From contig NC_031799.1 of NCBI RefSeq assembly GCF_001522545.3, positions 29,005,503-29,069,502 of the forward strand: a stretch of DNA of 64,000 bases, read 5' to 3'. The stretch comes from Parus major (Eukaryota; Chordata; Aves; Passeriformes; Paridae). Numbering within the stretch: position 1 is the stretch's first letter; each line of letters starts with the position of its first letter. The notes below the pieces were generated by a model, which saw only the letters and a list, made by a program, of their open reading frames with translations, was not told the DNA's origin and did no database searches. The position numbers and the translations under genes were made by a program. Positions 1 to 11,205 of the stretch are shown here, one piece after another.

Positions 1-545
1 ATTGAAAAGATTTTATTATCTGAAATATACACAGATAATTCAAATAAAACTGAACTAAGTTTTGCCACTTCTTGTCAAGAAGTGATTTATTCTGATCATA
101 AAATTTAGAAGCTGAAAAATAATTTTTGCATTATGTCATTTCAAGACTTCCATCTATCTACTCATTTTGCTGTAAAGAAAATTAAAAAGCTGACAGAAAT
201 CTCCCAAACTCCCTATCAGACTTATCACAGAAAATTTGCTACTCGAATAAAAATCTGGTGATCATCATGACCTTGATTATGTCAGCAGCTAAAAATATTT
301 TTTACATGTCTTTTTATCTATCTTTTCTTCCAGTCTATAGTTGCAGTTATAGCCTCTAATTCTTTAGAGGAAGATCTGAAATAATATATCTAACCAATTA
401 CTCATCAAGACAATGTACTCCTTTACTTTGCTGATGACTGGCTAAAGCTTTGAAGCATGAAATTTGATTTTGTTACTGGTTTAATGTATAGATGCAAGTA
501 CAAAGAACATTAAAATGTCAATGCATTAAATTTTGTTTTCCCCAG

Positions 546-616
546 TTGTCTTGAAAGATAATGATGATGAGCAGGATGAGGAGGAGGAGGAGGAAAATGG
601 GGAAACAGAGATTTGA
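546..616 (+). CDS. Candidate 3'-terminal coding exon with an acidic tail (unidentified gene)
   Basis: A pyrimidine-rich stretch ending in CCCCAG (acceptor AG at 544-545) precedes a frame that stays open to TGA at 614-616. After a two-base split codon it encodes about 22 residues: VLKDNDDEQ, then a run of six glutamates, then NGETEI. Such acidic C-termini occur in several protein families, and the short TEI end could in principle bind a PDZ domain. I do not recognise the gene. AATAAA occurs at 1110-1115, and ATTAAA lies just after the stop at 657-662, so a 3' UTR is possible. Against it: the acidic run comes from a GAT/GAG trinucleotide tract that could be a simple repeat, and a 22-codon open frame next to an AG is common by chance. 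No upstream exon is visible. Confidence 0.3.
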
Positions 617-1527
617 ATATATCACAGTCCAAATGAACCAAAGCAGTCCTGCATTTATTAAAACCATGCACAGAGGTTATAAAATTTTCTGGAGTGAAGT
701 ATACCTTTGAAATAGTTGTGTTATCAAAGGATTAAAAGTTGCATTGCTCTGATAATATTTAAATATCTCAACTAGAACATTTATTTCTAATTCTAATACA
801 TGTGTAAAATTTGGGTCTCAATAACTGGTTTTAAGTCATCATTTTGCCTTCAAAGCTAAACAGCTGTCCTCTCCTTTCAATTAAAATAGTGTGCATATAC
901 ATATATATTCATGTAGAATTCATCCCTCAATCATCTCTCTGATTAAGCTAGACAACTTAATCTTCAGAGGTCTTGAATTTTAAGGGTTGCCTGATTCTAT
1001 TTTCAGAATGAAAGCTCTGTCTTCCATCCCTGGCAAACAGATCTATCCTTAAAACTCATGGCTGAGTGAATAATCATCATTCATGTATGCTGCAGTTTGG
1101 TATTTCTTAAATAAATTGTCCTATTTTTTAACATATAGACATGGAGGAATTAATGCATATGGCAGGGAAATGACAGAAAAGGCTGGAAACTTCTAGCTAG
1201 TAAAATAGAATACAATTTTTACTTCATTTTGAGACTACAGAGCTTTATTACAATCAGAAAGGTGACAAAACTTCTTATAAATACTTTTCAGGGTAAGAAG
1301 GAACAAACCCAGAAATTTTTCTACCAGTGTTAAACTGTAACCCTAGAGCCAGATTCAGAGTTCATAAGCCATGAAGTCTATAGAAAATACAATAGATAAG
1401 GTATCTGCAGAGACCACAGATACTTCCAGTTGAGAAGTTTCACATACAGTTTCAGCATACTGCCAAATTCCTCTTAGATCACACTTATTTTCTAATGTGA
1501 TTTTTAAGATCTAGTTAATTAAATTTT
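617..1527. other. AT-rich DNA, possible 3' UTR
   Basis: No repeat or open frame is recognised here. If the exon ending at 616 is real, this stretch would be its 3' UTR, with AATAAA at 1110-1115 as a possible polyadenylation signal. Confidence 0.3.
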
Positions 1528-1529
1528 TA

Positions 1530-1561
<32 letters not shown>

Positions 1562-1601
1562 AACAAAAACAAAAAAAAAAACCATAACAACAAAAAACCA
1601 C
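1528..1601. repeat. A-rich simple repeat (AAAAC)n
   Basis: Perfect and near-perfect AAAAC units grade into poly-A and A/C-rich sequence. No element whose tail this could be is recognisable on either side. Confidence 0.9.
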
Positions 1602-1764
1602 CACAATATGTAAGTTAATTCCAGAAGTGAAAAAGAAGAAAAAGGAGGAACAAGTTGAACAAATTGTCTTCTGATCTGCTGGTATGCAGTATGACATGAG
1701 GCAAAGGTAGCTGGTGATGAATCTCAGACAAAACTTACTGTAAATGCTTTCCTATCAGAAAGCC

Positions 1765-1895
1765 ATAGAATCATGAATAATTTAGGCAGGAAGGGAACAT
1801 GGGAGTGATTTTTCTAGTCCATTTCTCCACTTAAAGCAGAGACAACTGCGATTGGATAGCATGTTGTCAGGTTTGGAATGGAGGCAATGAAAACA
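1765..1895 (-). repeat. CR1 LINE 3'-end fragment
   Basis: Read on the minus strand, this has the order of a CR1 3' end. The plus strand starts with the reversed terminal repeat (CATAGAATCATGAA), followed by a GGAAGGGAACATGGG-like block, a CTAGTCCA block and an AAAGCAGAGACAACT block. These are diverged forms of the conserved CR1 tail. The inner boundary near 1895 is uncertain because similarity fades. It is the only CR1 piece I find on the minus strand. Confidence 0.6.
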
Positions 1896-4219
1896 AAGAA
1901 CTCCAGGGAATCTAGTTCACAGAGCCTGATTACCAGAAAAGTCATGTATTTATTAGAGTTTCGTTGATTCTTCTAGAAGCTTTTACCCTACAAACACAGC
2001 TTAATAAAGGAGAGAGAGATACTACTAAACTTCAAATTGCTATTAAATTTTGAAAGATTAATCTTTTTCTGTTTAAAGATAAAAGTTACACCTTCGATTT
2101 AAAAATTGAATGATACACTACCTCTCTAAATTTCCTATGCAGTGCTGACTGCTTGTAAAGAGGATCATTTTAACACTTCTGCTACCAAATGCAGCACATG
2201 CTCTTTCTCTTCTATGTCTACATGTTTGAGAAACAATGGATATATGTGGTATGTGGTATATGAATATGTTCTTCTGAGGCATATGTAAAATCCAAGCAGG
2301 AAGGAATTTAAAGTGAGGAGTAATAACACAGATGCATAAATATAAAATTTTATGTATTACTATAGCAACACTATTAACTAAAGGTTTTGTTTAAGAAGAC
2401 TGACAGATATTGACAGAGAATAATGTAGTAATTCTAAGGCAAGTAAGATGACTAAAAAGTTCATCTCAGTAAATATCCCTGATGACTCCTTGTGACATCT
2501 TTTTTACTTAACGGTAATTCTGTTTAGTCCTAAAATGTAGTCAGCTGATACCCATATCTAAATGTTCTGACAGCTGACATTATGCAAAATGTGACTGCAT
2601 AACTTTCAGATAGATACTTCAGATAACCAACGGCTTTGGTGTATTATTTTTATTTTTTTTTTGTATTTCATGATCTGAATGAAGATAAAGCTCATCAAAT
2701 TGGCAAATTTTCAGAAATTTGAGGGATGATGATGATGATATAAAGCATCAGATTTTGATCTGATGAAACTCACAGATCTGCAGCTCCAAAATATTTGGCA
2801 ATCATTTCTTGGCTTCTAGACTTTTGTTAAAGCAAGATAAAATCAGCCTGAGTCGAGGCAAACCCAGCAGATCCTAAAACACTACACTGTTGGACTGATC
2901 TCTAAAACTTTCTATCAATGTCAATAATAATACTTATAGGTTTTGGGATTTGAAGAAAAAATACTTTAGGCTCCAGAAGTTATAAATTCTTAATTATTCC
3001 TTTTTTATTTATTTGGCTTCAAACAAACAGCATGTTTGGGTATTCTGGGATTTCCTGTGGAAAATTCCTATGGATTTCCTATGAAACCATTAAAGTTTCA
3101 AGTAAAATTCAACTCCTGTGCTTCTGAAAATATAGGTCAAGATAATCCTAACAAATAACCTTAGTGGATGTCAGGGAAGAGCTTTGTTGTGCAAGGATAA
3201 AATCAATAAGAACTTTCCTGTTCTCTTGAATATGTCGTTCATCTTCTGCTCACTATTTATCCAAACCAATTCAATACAATCTGCCAATTCAATACTTTCT
3301 TTAGTTTATAAAGCATGTGTCTAAAATGTACTAGTGCAAACTGGCCAAATGCATCAGGTGTGCTCTTACTTCACTTTTGCTTGATAAATATTGTGAAAGG
3401 CTTGTTCAGTATAAAAGAAAGGCATTATGAAGAAAGGATGTGATTACTAATACATTCTGATTTGATTTCAGAAATCCTTCACCCTGCATCTGTAATCCCT
3501 GGATAAAGGATGATTATGCTATTTAAACAATTTTAGAGTGGCATAAATCCATGTTCAAAAATCACATAGATGGATCTCATTTTTAAGCTTCACACATCAC
3601 TGATTATTTTTGTCATAGCTCCAGAAAAAATACAGGAATACAAATAAAACATCTGCAATTTAAAAATTTAAGGCCATCTTTCTTACCCTTATTTCTGAAA
3701 AAATCTACTTTAACAAAAGTTATGATTGGAAATTTTCTAATTTATTCAATAAACAGGCATAAAGGTCTCTGGCTTATTTCTAGCATTCTTTGGTATTAGA
3801 TATCCTAATTTCTCTGTTTTTGTGAATGAATCTGGGAATCTAAATTAGGTATTGGAAACACATACAAAGACCATCAAAAGCTACAGTAGTTTATATCACA
3901 AATCAGAATAGCTGCTGGCTGCTTCCAGGAAGTAGGGAATGGTGAATTTGTCACCCACACAGAAACTGCACTGAAGATGTCATCTGGAGTAACACCTGTT
4001 CAAATAAATTTTATGTAGTCTATCATCAGGGAACTGACAATTAGACTTGCTTTGCATGCAGTCCTTTATAATTTGCCTTGAAGTTATGCTGGAAAGGACA
4101 AGAAAAGAAAATTTCCTCCTAAACCAAAAAAGTTCTCTCACAATATTATATGAAGACCAGATTTACCTAAGTGGCACTTTCTTCCTTGTCAGTGATAAAA
4201 TATTGATGAAGTTTTTTTC
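1896..4219. other. AT-rich unique DNA, nothing recognised
   Basis: Only short low-complexity runs are visible, such as GATGATGATGAT near 2727-2740. There is no long open frame, transposon end or RNA gene. Confidence 0.6.
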
Positions 4220-4430
4220 AGTCGTCCCATCATCGTGGGCCTGTGTTTGACCCTGGCTACTATCATCAGGCCAATCCTGACACCCACCTGCAGTCTGGTA
4301 TGATAGCTAGGGCTCAGTCTGCCCTTATTGGCACACAGCTGGGTGATGTCCTGTTCTGGTGTTACCTTAGGGAATCCCCACCACTCCTGGCCTCAAGAGG
4401 TTCCCTATCCCATATAATACCCTAAAATAT
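4220..4430. other. Unclassified GC-richer island with splice-like flanks
   Basis: GC content rises sharply against the surrounding DNA, and two CpGs sit close together near its start. A strong acceptor-like site (GAAGTTTTTTTCAG) ends at 4219, and a donor-like GTATGATAG starts at 4296. Between them two plus-strand frames are open. One reads SSHHRGPVFDPGYYHQ and onward; the other is hydrophobic (RPIIVGLCLTLATII and onward). The first continues open to about 4425. I do not recognise either peptide or a repeat family. It may be an exon, an old repeat or a conserved non-coding element. Confidence 0.3.
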
Positions 4431-7400
4431 ATCATGGAAAGTTATAGGAACATATAGGAACACAAGACAGATTACAGTTAACACATTTAACACCTGTGTT
4501 AATTATGTGGATGATAGAGAAAAGTCTCAAGGCAGGTCACATCAAAGCATGTAAATCTGAAGGGAGAGTGCTAAGAAGATTGAATCAGACTCTTTTCAGA
4601 GGTGTCTAGTGACAAGATCAGAAAAAATGAGCAGAAACTGAAACATAGGAGGGTCTTTCTGAACACAAAAACACTCTTCTCCTCTTTTGGGAACCAGCCG
4701 CTGTAAAAGATAGCCCAGAAAGATTGTGGAATCTTTGTCCTTGTAGATAGATCAACAGCCATTCTGGACATGTGTCTTGGAAACCTGCTCTAGATAACCC
4801 TGCATAAACAGAAGTTGTCGACTAGGTGTAATCCAGAGGTTCATGCTGATTTCAACCTTTTCTTATGCCTGCTGGCTGAATTCTCACTCTGCAGAAATAG
4901 CTTTTGACATCATAACTTCCATTCATTGCCTTTGTTTCTTCTGTCCTAAAGGAAGAGCTAGTTTTCAATCTTATGGTTTTCCTAATATAGTAGGTGTAAT
5001 ACACTGTTCTCAAAACCTTCTTTATGGCGTCATTTGGTAATAACTTGATCAAAAGTAAATGAAGCTATTTATATAGCAATGGAAGAATTTGCTGTGATGC
5101 AGATTGAATAGTCAGTAGACTAGATGAATAGCCACAAACACCAGATCCTACTGTCCCTTCTTTAGGAAGATAAAGCAAAAGGTCTTGAATTATTTTATTG
5201 GTTTGATTCAGAAGATGGGAGATTACTGCAAGATATGGAGTACAAATAATCTGGTTTGTTAGTGTGAGACTGACATTCTTAACACAGGTTTACTAAGACA
5301 AGAAATTATCTACAAAAACAGAAATGAAATATTTTTATTTTAATTTTTAATAATGGATGAGGAAACAAAAAGGAGATAAAACCTCTTGTCAGACATAATA
5401 AAATTTAGTCAACAGATAATATACTATTAGATTTTATAGGCTTGCAGGCACTCAGCTATTAAGATTCAGCACTAAATCTAGCTTTCTATCTAATGTAATT
5501 CTTTAGAAGTATTTTCAATGCACAATCTAATTATCAATGTTATCATGGCTATGCTATTATAGATTGCATACTATTTGCTTTTGAACATAGAGAAAAAATA
5601 ATGTGAGGAGTCAAATATCTTCACTAAATGGAGAAACTATAACTGAAACAGTTTAAAGAGGTGCAATATTTCTCTTTCCTTATTTTGACAGTGGTATTTT
5701 AATTAATAAAAAAGCTGAATGCTTATTCAATGAATTCTGTAATTTCTCACCTCTCATAATATATTCTTAGTAATCCAAGTAGCAAATAATTAAAAAAAAT
5801 AATATAGAAGATTAGTGTAAACCAGTATTAATTTTTAATATATTTGATGGTCATGCTTACATATTTCAAGTTCTTTCTGCTTACACAATCAAAAACCACA
5901 GAGTAAACACACTGTTACGACTAAATTCAGATATTCAGCAAAGAAGCGGGGACTTTGTTGCACCATATCAGATCTTAAAAAAGCACACTTGCCCTAGGCA
6001 TTTCCACAATCTATGAATTCCATATCTTACACAATGCAAAACTCTGCTTTCTGTGTTGAACATTATCTTGAACTGTTTCACCTCTGAACACATTAAATTA
6101 CAAGTAATAAAGAGTTCAAACCTGATTTTTTTTCCTAAAGCAATTCAATACAATTCTGCTTGTTAAGTACAACTCAAATCTGCTTCACTACATAAAACTA
6201 AAAAAAAGATAAATATTCCTCAGTGTCTTAGTCTCAAAGCACTTTATGCTGAACAAATATTGGATTTGCTAAAATTTTTATCATAAATCAGATTCCCAAG
6301 CAATTTACTTTTCCTCACTCCTATAAAAATGTTATCAGATCCTACAACCTGCCTACATAGTTAGCTGTACCATTGAAGTGAAAGCAGAGTCAGCCAAGAT
6401 TTTTTAAATCTAATCGTATTAGTTACATTTCCAGAACCTCTGCCACACCTTTCAGAGTCCTGGCATCCAAAATGGTTATTCTAAAGGAGGGTGGAGGGAG
6501 CTGAGGAGGGACCAAAACTAAATCAAACCAGATAAAGACAAGCCAAACCTAAACCACTACCCTTCAACCTACAGATTCTTCTCTACTTTTATCTGTTATC
6601 CCAGTTTCATTCACCTCAGTAATGAGGCTATCTATACACAGATCTTTTTAGCTTTTCTTACTGTTTTTAATCATCTGTCACTTAACAATGGCTTTACTTT
6701 TGCACTTCTGTCTTGACAAAGTACACCTATTTTTGATTTCTGCCAATTTAATATTTTTATATTTGATATTTTATTTGTTCATCAGGCAAGAAATTGTCTA
6801 CATATGTCAGCCAGGCCATACAGGAAAACTGCCAGGATCCCCTTTTTCCCAGTTGTCACAAGAAAATGGTGCAAAGATCATAATCAATATCCTTTACCAG
6901 TTAATTATTGTTCTTGTTGTCATTATTAATACTACTAATATTATTTCCAACACACAGTTTTTTAAGAAACCAGTACACACACATAAACTTTTTTCCTTTG
7001 AGATTTCATGACACCTAGTTCAAGTTCAGCATGTATGATTTTTATGAGGGTTGGGATAAGGTTCTCTACTGACCTTGCAGTTCAGGGCCTCAGGACCCTG
7101 ATGTGCCTACCCAAACCTGCACTAGTTTTAATTTGCCTTAACAAGTGTCTGATGCCCAAGAACCCATTGTCAGCAAACTGTATTTCTAATCAAGAACTGA
7201 TCAAGTTTGCAGACATAACTGGTTTGTCTCAGCAGAGTGAAGTCCTGTCTGTGAGCCAGTATTGCTACAAAGCACTCACAGGCATATGAGAGAACTTCTT
7301 TAGGTGTCTCATGTTTTAAATTTTACTTTGTTGTTCTTTGACCAGGTTTACTAACATGGTGTTCATTTAAAGCCGTTTTACTTTTCCATCTCAGGTTATC

Positions 7401-8159
7401 TCCAGCTCAGATGTAATACTGTCTCTGTCAGATCCCTGTGCCTACTTCATTCCAGAATACTTGCATCTAAAAAGGATGAGAAAAGGGATAATTTACAATT
7501 CGATTTGTTATTTTTGGTTGATACAATTAACTTCCATTTAATGAGTGATTCTTTCTTGAGATGTACTTGGGACTCCAATCTAAAATTCGTACAAAAACAA
7601 GTCACTAAAAATAGCAAACACTTCTTGGTAAACATTCCCTTCTAAAGAGAAATAAAATTTAAAGTGGGATAAAATACTGGAAACAAACCGGAATCTAATT
7701 ATAAAATCTTAGGTAGTGACAGGATCATTATAAAAGTTTTTAAAAAATATAGTAATATGTAGCAAAACACATAGAAACAGTAGGTCATATTTAAGTAATT
7801 CAACAACAGAATGAAAAATATGAAGATAATTAGTCAATATTTGGGACACAGTGCTGTCAGGAAACAGACAAAACATGTTATCTGTTGTTTTCCCCACTAC
7901 TACTTCTAAGAAAAGAGCTACTGAACTTCAGTTATTTGATGTTAAAAACCACTGTTGTCTATTCAAATTTGGCCAAGAAGGATTGAAAATTATTCCTGTT
8001 TTCACCAGCTTGAAGGAATCAATGAAGTGGTTCTTTTGAGTTCAAAGAAATTGCAATTGCACCACCTTGCTAACAGAACTGTTAAATTCCTGGTATGAAA
8101 ACAAATTCATTGTGTCTTTTGTATAAAAATAGTTTTGATGAATGTTTAGCCTAGACTTT
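4431..8159. other. AT-rich unique DNA, nothing recognised
   Basis: Two adjacent unmatched open frames (6688-7011 and 7008-7289, plus strand) have no recognisable domain, no Kozak-like context and codon use that follows the local AT bias. No repeat is identified. Confidence 0.5.
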
Positions 8160-8630
8160 GAAAAACAATGGGAGGGAGGAGTTCTGGCTGCTCCCCATGG
8201 GGAGAGAGCCAGGAGCAAAAGGTGACTGTAGGGCTATAGAGTAGTGCCATCCTCTGACATTGATCCAGAGCAGAGATGCAGCACATCAGGGTTGGGTTCA
8301 GACACAGAAATAATCTGGGGTAAGGTAGGGCTGAGAACAGGATTGAAAGCTGTGCCCAAGGATTCCTGTTGGGTCATGACTGAGGTGATATGACCCTGGG
8401 CACAGGCAGTGTTATCTGCTACATGGCCAAGGCAAGGGCAACAGAGTTCCCCAGAGAAGGAGGGCACCCAAAACTTCTGGTGTCTCATAAGTGATCGAGG
8501 CAAGCATTGACTAAGTATCTTCATTCAGTCTACTTAGCACCTTAATTGATTCCACTGAACACCCTAACTCAGCCCAGTAAACTTTTAGGAAGGGCCTGCT
8601 GTCAGGATCCTTACAGAAGGGTCAAGAAAA
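8160..8630. other. Unclassified GC-richer island
   Basis: This stretch is clearly richer in G+C than the DNA on both sides. It includes the palindromic block CTCCCCATGGGGAG near 8190. A 96-codon frame is open on the minus strand (8234-8524) but has no recognisable domain. The texture is like a decayed LTR or other transposon, but I could not match a family or find clear TG...CA ends. Confidence 0.3.
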
Positions 8631-11084
8631 GAAATGGCATCTGTCAATCATTTCCAGTAAAGCTTTTTTGATTTCACTTAGCATAGGTAAAATTTCAGCT
8701 GAATGTAATTTTAACTAGTTACATTTCTAGATTTAAAGAGTGAGCTTATTTATGGAATTGTGACTATTAAACTCAAAGAATACGTACAAAAACTAAGGAA
8801 TGCAATTTGTGCCATTGGATTATTAATAGTTATTCCTGGTATTTAAAAAAATAGCTCCTCCTGACATCTTGAAAAATAATGCGTAATTTTTCCAGGCTTA
8901 CTCATTCAGCCATATCCTAATTCTGCAAAAAGTCATGTTAAATTTCTCAGTGCAGAAAGTGATGTCTGTGATTTTCATCTACAAAAGTTAATTTAAGTTA
9001 CAAATCTGAAAAGAATTATACACAACTAGATATATATGTTTATGGGAAAAACATATTTCAAGTCTGTATTTAGGGGTTTTTTTATTATTTGTCATGTCTT
9101 TGAAGTCTATCTCTTGTAACAACTATTATTTTAACTAATGGTTTCAGGAATGGTTTGCCCTTTTTTCACTTTTATTGGCCGATTTATAAAATTATATGTT
9201 GAAAGTAAAAATTTATATACAATTTTAAAATACTGTTTTAAGTTAATCTTAAGATTCTTGTCAAGGTCTTCAGAATAATAACCTGGGAGTGACTTTGAAC
9301 AGAAGGTTTCATTTATACTGTATTGCTTATTTTATAGGTATTTCATATTGAGATTCTATATAAATATCTGTATTATGTGCTCCTATGGTATGAGACTGGA
9401 TGTCTTAAAATCAATGAAGTAGTTACTTACCATCACCTGATATTTTTGTCACAAAACTAATTTGAATATACTTTTTTAAAAATTGCAGGCCTTTTCAAAT
9501 CTTCTCTAAAAAAATTGAGAGCTGTAGGTGACATCTGTGTCCCCACTATGCCATAATCTAAACTAGTTTGTGTGCTCTTCTCTATCAGTACTCTGTGGAA
9601 CAGTCATGATGTAATGAAGCAGAATTCAAGGATCATCCAGTGTTGTTATAGGTTATGGAGTGGAAAAGACTATGCATAGACAGATAAAAGCACTAGTCAA
9701 AAGCACTACAGACTTGAAATAAGTTAGGAGCTCAGTAATTGTTTTGTCAAAAATCCAGAAAACCATACATAACTGCAGGGTCCAAGTACAGAATCAAATT
9801 TGTTGTGTGATTGGCATTTTTCCACCAGCAACGTTTCTAGCTAAATCATTAAAGGGCAGTCAGAAATGAAATGTCTGAGAGTCTGAAGTGGCTGATACAT
9901 GGGTAAGGGTGGAAGAAAAAAATTAACTCTGATGATGATATACAAAGCTGTTGGATGAACAAGTAGGAAAATCCTTAATAAGGGCTGTCAGTACAACACA
10001 TTCTCCAAACAATAAAATCAATTAGACAAACAAAAGTTAAACTCTGACAGCACAAACTGATTTTACACCTTTCAGCTTCATCAATGATGTCTCTCTTAAG
10101 AGGAACTGCCAATATTTATTCCTGGACAGTTTGGAAGTGCTACTGTTCTGTATGCTTGTGGTCTATAAGAAAATTTTAATGCTGGGAAAAGCAAATAATA
10201 TTATAGGTTAATAAAAGGATATTTTTCTCCCAAATAGGCAACATGTTAATAAGCTAGAAGAGTCAAAAGAAGGAGATGAGAAAATTCAGAGAACTAGTAT
10301 TATATTCAGAAATTATAGCATGCTATATTAGTATGATATAATATAGTCAGTCTCTGTAGGGAAGTAACTTATTGCCACTAATTCACATTACTATGAATGA
10401 AAGTTATGTTGCTGAAAAATGTCACTTCAGGCAAAGGAGCTTTAATCCAACCAAGTCATGCAATCATGGACCAGTTTAGGACACTCATATATCATTTGTA
10501 TTTTTCACAGCCTTTTTTGTTATCTGAAGATTTCTGTTGAGCTTTCCCAGAATGTATTGTCATGACAAATTGCCTTAGTTCTGTGGCTCTCTTGATCTGT
10601 AAAGGACAAATTTTGATTCAAATTCTAATAGTTGTCTGTTTTGGGAGCTCATAATAGCAAACTAAGAAAGGAGTATGGAATTTCCCTGCACTTATAGAGT
10701 ATTCTGATAGTTCATTTTGCTCTTTTCAGACATACTCATCATATTCTACAGCAAACAAAAGTTCAGAGTCAACTAGTTTTGCCTTTTTGTTGGAATGAAT
10801 TAAGTGTCAACAAATTTTTGTCTAGAACCAAGATAAAAAGTTCCTATATACTGAGACCATTTATTATTTATTTCTTGTATTGGAATATCTTATCTTCACT
10901 GAGAGGTATTGTAATTCATGGATATTTATTGCTATTTATATTAAAAACATTCTATTTGTTACGATTATTATGATCTTTACTGATTCAAATCAGTTTGGGC
11001 TGAGTTAAAAATGAACCAGTTTCATATGGAAATATGTTATTTTAATATTTTGTTTCCGTTCTGAATTCTTTAAATGAACAAATA
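8631..11084. other. AT-rich unique DNA, nothing recognised
   Basis: No open frame, transposon end or RNA gene can be supported in this stretch. Confidence 0.6.
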
Positions 11085-11205
11085 AATATATATAAAAATA
11101 TATAAATATATATATTAAAATAACTTTAAATATAAAAATACAAATATAAAACTTTAAATAAAATATACATATATAAAGTAAATTAATATATAAATAAAAT
11201 TCTTA
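11085..11205. repeat. A/T-only low-complexity tract
   Basis: Almost entirely A and T, with irregular ATAAATATAT-type units. This is a simple-sequence tract of the kind that varies in length between individuals. Confidence 0.8.

Noticed and set aside
6688..7289. Two overlapping frames (107 and 93 codons) that might form a small gene pair
   Set aside because: Hydrophobicity of the first follows from T-rich DNA. There is no recognisable domain, start context or splice pattern, and a bird would not use a bacterial-style overlap.
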